From positions 1 through 10,908 of the forward strand of contig MNUV01000002.1 of NCBI GenBank assembly GCA_001871235.1: a stretch of DNA of 10,908 nt. The letters are read 5' to 3'. Below, piece by piece: positions 7,043-10,908 of the stretch. The position numbers were made by a program, and so were the translations under genes. The DNA comes from Candidatus Falkowbacteria bacterium CG1_02_41_21. Lineage in GTDB: Bacteria; Patescibacteriota; Patescibacteriia; Patescibacteriales; UBA12465. Under the pieces are notes generated by a model, which was given only the letters and a program-made list of their open reading frames with translations, did no database searches and was not told the origin of the DNA. Every line of letters begins with the position of its first letter. Within the stretch, counting starts at the first letter, position 1.

Positions 7043-7357
7043 ATGGGACAAATCAATCCTAAAAAATCAAATATTTTTAAAATTAAATTAGTCAATCTGT
7101 TTTTAATCGCTTTAATCTTCGTTTCCGGCGGGTTTTATCTGATCGGCATGAATAATTTAGTGGTTAAAGGTTTTGAACTGCAGAAATTGAAGCATCAAGC
7201 CGAATCTTTGGCCAATGAGAACCAAGAAATCAGTACTCGTAAAGTAGTGCTGGAATCGTATCATAATATCGATAGCAAATTACGCGATCTTAATATGGTA
7301 GCCATTGATAAGATCGAATATTTAACCGCCACCGATGAAGTTATCGCTAAGAGATAA
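7043..7357 (+). CDS. ftsL: FtsL-like/septum-formation-initiator membrane protein
   Basis: This small bitopic protein has 104 residues: a short basic cytoplasmic N-terminus (1-15), one transmembrane helix (about 16-36) and a predicted extracytoplasmic coiled coil (about 37-75, with leucines in ELQKLKHQAESLANENQ). This architecture and the slot between rsmH and ftsI are those of FtsL, which joins the FtsQLB complex and activates FtsWI at the septum. FtsL is poorly conserved in sequence, so the call rests on topology and position. The start lies in an A/T-only leader, TTTAAATAT-ATG, without Shine-Dalgarno. Confidence 0.75.
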   Translation: MGQINPKKSNIFKIKLVNLFLIALIFVSGGFYLIGMNNLVVKGFELQKLKHQAESLANENQEISTRKVVLESYHNIDSKLRDLNMVAIDKIEYLTATDEVIAKR

Positions 7358-7360
7358 ATA

Positions 7361-7415
7361 TCTAGGCCATAGTTTACAAGGCACGACCCCTTGGCGTTAT
7401 GAATTATGGTCTAGA
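7361..7415 (+). other. long imperfect stem-loop in the ftsL-ftsI gap
   Basis: TCTAGGCCATAGTT (7361-7374) pairs along all 14 positions with AATTATGGTCTAGA (7402-7415) if two G-U pairs are allowed. Inside it, CAAGG (7377-7381) pairs with CCTTG (7389-7393) around a 7-nt loop. No T-tract follows, so it is not a standard terminator. It fills most of the 74-nt gap, the widest within the operon, and ends 17 nt before the ftsI ATG. It may be an RNA element controlling ftsI translation, an mRNA processing site or a small palindromic insertion. Confidence 0.5.
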
Positions 7416-7431
7416 GCCGGCGGTTTAATTT

Positions 7432-9516
7432 ATGGCCAGCCCATCTAAGAAAACTGATTTTTCTTCCAATCGTCTGAATCTAGTTTTGACGATTGTTTTT
7501 TTATTGGGTTTGTCGTTAATTTTCCGTCTCTATGGGCTGCAAATTAGAGAGGGGAGCGCCTATACGGCTAAAGCCAACAAGCAACAGCAGATTTATAATG
7601 AATTGAAAGCCTCGCGGGGCCAGATTTTTGTCAATAATTACAGTGAGAGTTTGCAGACTAATGAACTGTCACTTTTGGCGACTAACAAGAATTTTGCGAC
7701 TTTGTATGTCGTGCCGCTGGATGTGCCGGCTGACCGGCAAGAAGTTATCGCCCAAAAACTGTATGAAGTTTTTGATTTGGCCGCCGTTACCAAACAGGTT
7801 GATGATTTCTTGGCGCAAGAAGATCAGAAGGCTTTAAACGACGAGTTGAATTATATTGACAGCTTATTTTTATCGGCTGAAGAGAAGAAAATAAAAAAAG
7901 ATGAAATTAAGCAGAGGCGTTTGACTTTGCCCAACGAAGCGCAGTGGAGTGAGTTCCGGAAGATAAAACGCGATTTGGAAATTAATGAGCGGAAGGCCGT
8001 GATTGTCAACGCCTATTTGGACAAGATCGAGAAACCGGGTGATCCGTATGAAGTTTTGCAAAAGAAAATCTCCGAGGAAAATTTGCTTAAAATTTATGCC
8101 TCAGTCTTGACTTTAGATGGGATTAATATCTCGGGTGACAATTTAGAAATCAAGAATAGTATTATTTTTAAGAAGGGTGAAAGTGCTACCGGTGACCCGA
8201 TTAATTTTAAAGGACTGGGCTATGATATGGAATCCTATCGTTTTTATCCGGAAAATAATTTAGCCTCGCAGGTTTTAGGTTTTGTTAATTATGAAAACGT
8301 CGGTAACTATGGCTTGGAAGGATATTATAATAAGGAGTTAAGCGGCCAGTCCGGCTCGCTCAAGAGTGAACGGGGCAGCGGCAGTGATGTGATTATCGTT
8401 AATGATCGCGAGTACATCAAGCCGGAAGCCGGGCAAGATTTGGTTTTGACGATTGATCGCGCGGTGGAATTTTATATCTGTAAAAAATTGGAAGAATCCG
8501 AGGCGCGCTATAAATATAACAGCGCGACGATTATTATCGTCAAACCGGACACGGGCGAAATTATCGCCATGTGTTCTTGGCCCAGTTTTGATCCCAATAA
8601 TTATGCCGGCGTCAAAGAGGCTGAAACTTTTTCCAACCCGGCCGTCAGCCGCCAGTATGAACCGGGTTCGGTTTTTAAACCGATTACCATGGCGGCGGCG
8701 CTCGATCAAAAAAAAGTTACTCCGGATACTACCTATAATGATACCGGGCAGAGGATGATTGAGGGTTGGAAAAAACCGATTGCTAATTCCGATTTTGCCA
8801 CGGCTGGAGCGCATGGGAAGGTTGATATGAAAACCGTTCTGGAAAAATCTTTGAACCTGGGCGCTATCTTTACCATGGAGCAAATCGGGGCCAAGGTTTT
8901 TGCGGACTATGTGAAGAAATTCAGTTTTGGCGAAGCGACCGGAATTGAACTCAGCGCTGAAAGCACGGGAAGCATTAATCCGTTGCTCAAGAACAAGATT
9001 CTGCCGATTGATGCCGCCACTGCTTCTTTCGGTCAGGGCGTCGCGGTGACTCCGCTTCAGATGGTGATGTCTTATGCGGCTCTGGCTAACGGCGGAGTGC
9101 TCATGAAACCCTATCTGGTCAAAGAGATTATTAAATCCGATGGCAGTAAAATAGTGACCGCGCCGCAGGAATTGCGTCGGGTGGTATCGGATGAAGCGGC
9201 TCGGACCGTGTCGGCGATGCTGGCTGAGGTGGTAGAAAACGGTCACTCTAAGCTAGCCGGTGTGCCCGGTTATTATGTGGCCGGGAAAACCGGTACGGCC
9301 CAGATTCCGTCGCCCCAAGGAGGCTACTTGGAATCCCAATATATTCACACCTTTATCGGTTTTGCTCCGGTTGACAAACCTCGGTTTGTGATGTTAGTTA
9401 AGTTGGACAAGCCTAAAGGTTTCCAATTTGCGGAAAGTTCGGCCACGCCCATTTTTGGCGATATTGCCGATTTTTTGTTAAACTATTATCAAGTCCCGAA
9501 AGAACGGGATAATTAA
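7432..9516 (+). CDS. ftsI: peptidoglycan D,D-transpeptidase FtsI/PBP2-type
   Basis: This class B penicillin-binding protein cross-links septal peptidoglycan outside the membrane. The 694-residue sequence has a cytoplasmic tail (1-14), a transmembrane helix (about 15-31), a PBP dimerisation domain with RGQIF at 62-66, and a transpeptidase domain. The active-site motifs are SVFK (Ser413, Lys416), SLN (473-475) and KTGTAQ (619-624). No PASTA domains follow, and the protein ends in a short tail. Residues about 118-229 form a charged, probably helical insertion within the N-terminal domain, which accounts for the length above that of a typical FtsI. The usual RGxIxDRNG is changed after RGQIF to VNNYSES. 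The in-frame TAA at 7426-7428 fixes the ATG 7432 start. The dcw position favours FtsI over an elongation-type PBP2. Confidence 0.93.
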   Translation: MASPSKKTDFSSNRLNLVLTIVFLLGLSLIFRLYGLQIREGSAYTAKANKQQQIYNELKASRGQIFVNNYSESLQTNELSLLATNKNFATLYVVPLDVPADRQEVIAQKLYEVFDLAAVTKQVDDFLAQEDQKALNDELNYIDSLFLSAEEKKIKKDEIKQRRLTLPNEAQWSEFRKIKRDLEINERKAVIVNAYLDKIEKPGDPYEVLQKKISEENLLKIYASVLTLDGINISGDNLEIKNSIIFKKGESATGDPINFKGLGYDMESYRFYPENNLASQVLGFVNYENVGNYGLEGYYNKELSGQSGSLKSERGSGSDVIIVNDREYIKPEAGQDLVLTIDRAVEFYICKKLEESEARYKYNSATIIIVKPDTGEIIAMCSWPSFDPNNYAGVKEAETFSNPAVSRQYEPGSVFKPITMAAALDQKKVTPDTTYNDTGQRMIEGWKKPIANSDFATAGAHGKVDMKTVLEKSLNLGAIFTMEQIGAKVFADYVKKFSFGEATGIELSAESTGSINPLLKNKILPIDAATASFGQGVAVTPLQMVMSYAALANGGVLMKPYLVKEIIKSDGSKIVTAPQELRRVVSDEAARTVSAMLAEVVENGHSKLAGVPGYYVAGKTGTAQIPSPQGGYLESQYIHTFIGFAPVDKPRFVMLVKLDKPKGFQFAESSATPIFGDIADFLLNYYQVPKERDN

Positions 9517-9521
9517 TCTTT

Positions 9522-10799
9522 ATGAAAAAAATACTCCAATTTATTCTCAAAACCATGGCGCAATTGGTTCTGGCTCGCTACCGCCCGGAAGTGATTGGTA
9601 TTACCGGCAGTGTCGGAAAAACCAGCACCAAGGAAGCGGTCTATGCGGTGTTGAAAGGTAAATTTAATATCCGGCGGAGTCTGAAAAACTATAACAATGA
9701 GCTGGGATTGCCCCTGACTATTTTAGGGGCGGACTCTCCGGGCAAATCAATCTGGGGTTGGTTGGAAGTCCTTGGCCATTTTCTCAAACTATTAATCATC
9801 AAAGACAAAGACTACCCATCTGTTTTGATTTTGGAAATGGGCATTGATCGACCGGGTGATATGAAATATCTGACGAGCATCGTGAAGCCCAAGATCGGTC
9901 TAGTAACCGGAGTCGGTTCATCTCATTTGGAATTTTTTGCCAAGCCGGAAAATATTCAAAAGGAAAAAAGAGTTTTAGTGGCCAGCCTAAAAAAAGATTC
10001 TTTAGCCGTTCTAAATTACGACAACGAACTGACCCGGGAAATGTCCGGCGTGGTTATCTGCCAAGTCCTGACTTACGGTTTAGCCGAAGGCGCCGATATT
10101 ATGGCCCAAGAAATTAATTTTAATTTTCGCAGTTTGAAAAGCACCGCAGATTTATTAGGCGTCAGTTTCAAGTTAAATTATCGCGGGGCTATCGTCCCAG
10201 TTTTTTTGCCGCACGTCATCGGCTATCCGCCGATCTATGCGGCTTTGGCAGCGAGCGCCGTCGCTTTGCACTATAGTATTAACCTGGTGGAAATCGCTCA
10301 AGCGTTAAGTGATTTTAGATTACCGGCTGGCCGACTAAACCTGATTTCCGGCCGAAAGAACACCAAAATTATTGACGATACCTATAATTCTTCACCCGAT
10401 TCTTGTTTGGCCGCTCTGGCCATTTTAGCCGAGGTCAAAGTGCCACAGGGGCAGAAAATCGCCGTCCTAGGCGATATGTTGGAACTTGGCAGCGCGAGTG
10501 ATGACGGTCATCGTCAGGTCGGCCAAAAAGCGGCTGAGAGCGTTGATTTGTTGGTGGCGGTCGGAGCCAATGGAAAAATTATTGGAGCCGAAGCCGAGAA
10601 ACACGGTCTCAAAGATGTTATCTACAAAGACAATAGCCTGGAAGCGGCCCAAAGTATTTTAGATATTATCTCCGAAGGCGATTTGATCCTGGTCAAAGGT
10701 TCTCAAGGCGCGCGCATGGAAAAAGTGGTCAAGGTCCTGATGGCCGAACCGGAAAAAGCCCAGGAACTTCTAGTTAGGCAGGATAATAAGTGGCAATAG
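9522..10799 (+). CDS. murF: MurF-like Mur ligase lacking the N-terminal domain
   Basis: MurF adds D-Ala-D-Ala to UDP-MurNAc-tripeptide with ATP, the last cytoplasmic step of precursor synthesis. Visible Mur ligase parts are the P-loop GITGSVGKTST (26-36, Lys33), EMGIDRPGD (105-113), GVGSSHLEFF (His138), DDTYNSSPDS (285-294) and LGDMLELG (316-323) in the C-terminal ligase domain. The family's N-terminal UDP-MurNAc-binding domain, which in E. coli MurF puts about 100 residues ahead of the P-loop, is absent; here only a hydrophobic/basic stretch of about 25 residues precedes it. The frame is intact, and in-frame extension upstream is limited by ftsI, whose stop is 5 nt away. Alternatives are another Mur-ligase paralogue or a cyanophycin-synthetase-like ligase, but DDTYNSSP and the gene order favour MurF. 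Confidence 0.88.
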   Translation: MKKILQFILKTMAQLVLARYRPEVIGITGSVGKTSTKEAVYAVLKGKFNIRRSLKNYNNELGLPLTILGADSPGKSIWGWLEVLGHFLKLLIIKDKDYPSVLILEMGIDRPGDMKYLTSIVKPKIGLVTGVGSSHLEFFAKPENIQKEKRVLVASLKKDSLAVLNYDNELTREMSGVVICQVLTYGLAEGADIMAQEINFNFRSLKSTADLLGVSFKLNYRGAIVPVFLPHVIGYPPIYAALAASAVALHYSINLVEIAQALSDFRLPAGRLNLISGRKNTKIIDDTYNSSPDSCLAALAILAEVKVPQGQKIAVLGDMLELGSASDDGHRQVGQKAAESVDLLVAVGANGKIIGAEAEKHGLKDVIYKDNSLEAAQSILDIISEGDLILVKGSQGARMEKVVKVLMAEPEKAQELLVRQDNKWQ

Positions 10800-10833
10800 A
10801 AATTTTTATAATATAAAGATAGAAAATGAAACT

Positions 10834-10872
10834 CCACGGCCTTACGCCCGTGGTATCTCAGGGCTTACGCCC
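10834..10872. repeat. pair of related GC-rich hairpins, C(GTAA)G loop
   Basis: Two short inverted repeats share a GGSCTTACGCCC core: CCACGG (10834-10839) pairs with CCGTGG (10848-10853), and GGGC (10861-10864) pairs with GCCC (10869-10872). On the minus strand each apical loop reads C-GTAA-G, a GNRA-type tetraloop. GC content is far above the flanking A/T-rich sequence. They resemble dispersed palindromic (REP-like) repeats; copies elsewhere in the genome cannot be checked here. Confidence 0.5.
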
Positions 10873-10902
10873 AAAAAAACCATGAACAATCATGGTTTTT
10901 TT
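10873..10902. terminator. bidirectional intrinsic terminator after murF
   Basis: AAAAAAACCATGA (10873-10885) pairs perfectly with TCATGGTTTTTTT (10890-10902) around an ACAA loop, a 13-bp stem with an A-tract before and a T-tract after. It can terminate transcription from either strand and closes the dcw operon 73 nt after the murF stop. Confidence 0.88.
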
Positions 10903-10908
10903 ATATTG

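Noticed and set aside
7361..7415. The ftsL-ftsI stem-loop as a tRNA or intrinsic terminator
   Set aside because: It has no T-arm GTTCRANNC motif, no cloverleaf and no following T-tract, so neither class fits.
7399..7428. Nine-codon ORF (MNYGLEPAV) just before ftsI as a leader peptide
   Set aside because: It overlaps the stem-loop, has no ribosome binding site and no amino-acid bias suggesting attenuation. An ORF this short is expected by chance.
8338..9246. Open frame of 302 codons on the minus strand inside ftsI
   Set aside because: It is fully antisense to the conserved transpeptidase domain, its translation resembles no family I know, and it has no promoter or leader of its own. Codon bias in the sense gene explains it.
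1..10908. CRISPR array, defence system or secretion cassette
   Set aside because: I saw no regularly spaced repeats with unique spacers and no cas, restriction, toxin-antitoxin or similar genes. All long frames on the + strand are accounted for by housekeeping families.

Overview
The window reads as chromosomal DNA of a small-genome bacterium of the Patescibacteria/CPR type. The support is: moderate-to-low GC with dense, same-strand operons; almost no Shine-Dalgarno sequences (starts sit in A/T-only leaders); a MurF without its N-terminal substrate domain; an FtsI-type transpeptidase with a long charged insertion; and a transposase tail of a type I associate with these genomes. The placement is an inference from gene style, and I cannot name a species. 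Every recognisable gene is on the + strand.

Layout. (1) Positions 2-217 hold the C-terminal end of a DDE-type transposase/integrase cut by the window edge. (2) A sigma70-like promoter (235-263) precedes cca (305-1789), a CCA-adding tRNA nucleotidyltransferase with an HD domain. (3) A second promoter (TTGATG-17-TATAAT, 1804-1832) drives a tight five-gene unit: lipoprotein cyclophilin PPIase, IscS/NifS cysteine desulfurase, IscU-type Fe-S scaffold, iron-type superoxide dismutase and a histidine phosphatase. Gaps are 1, 26, 4 and 5 nt, and the unit ends at a strong intrinsic terminator (5482-5525). It pairs Fe-S cluster building with defence of those clusters against superoxide and with extracytoplasmic protein folding.

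(4) A near-consensus promoter (TTGACG-17-TATAAT, 5542-5570), followed in the leader by three 10-bp-spaced MraZ boxes (5581-5605), starts a short division/cell-wall (dcw) operon: mraZ, rsmH, an FtsL-like protein, ftsI and murF. It ends at a 13-bp hairpin terminator (10873-10902). The operon stops after murF, with no murE, mraY, murD, ftsW, murG or murC.

Most of the content is housekeeping. The parts that gene calls do not explain are: a long stem-loop in the unusually wide ftsL-ftsI gap (7361-7415), three helically phased DnaA-box-like sites just before the dcw promoter (5431-5483), the MraZ operator itself, a pair of C(GTAA)G hairpin repeats at the right end (10834-10872), and a recurrent TTAAATATATG-like non-SD start context. 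I did not find a convincing new defence, CRISPR or mobile system.
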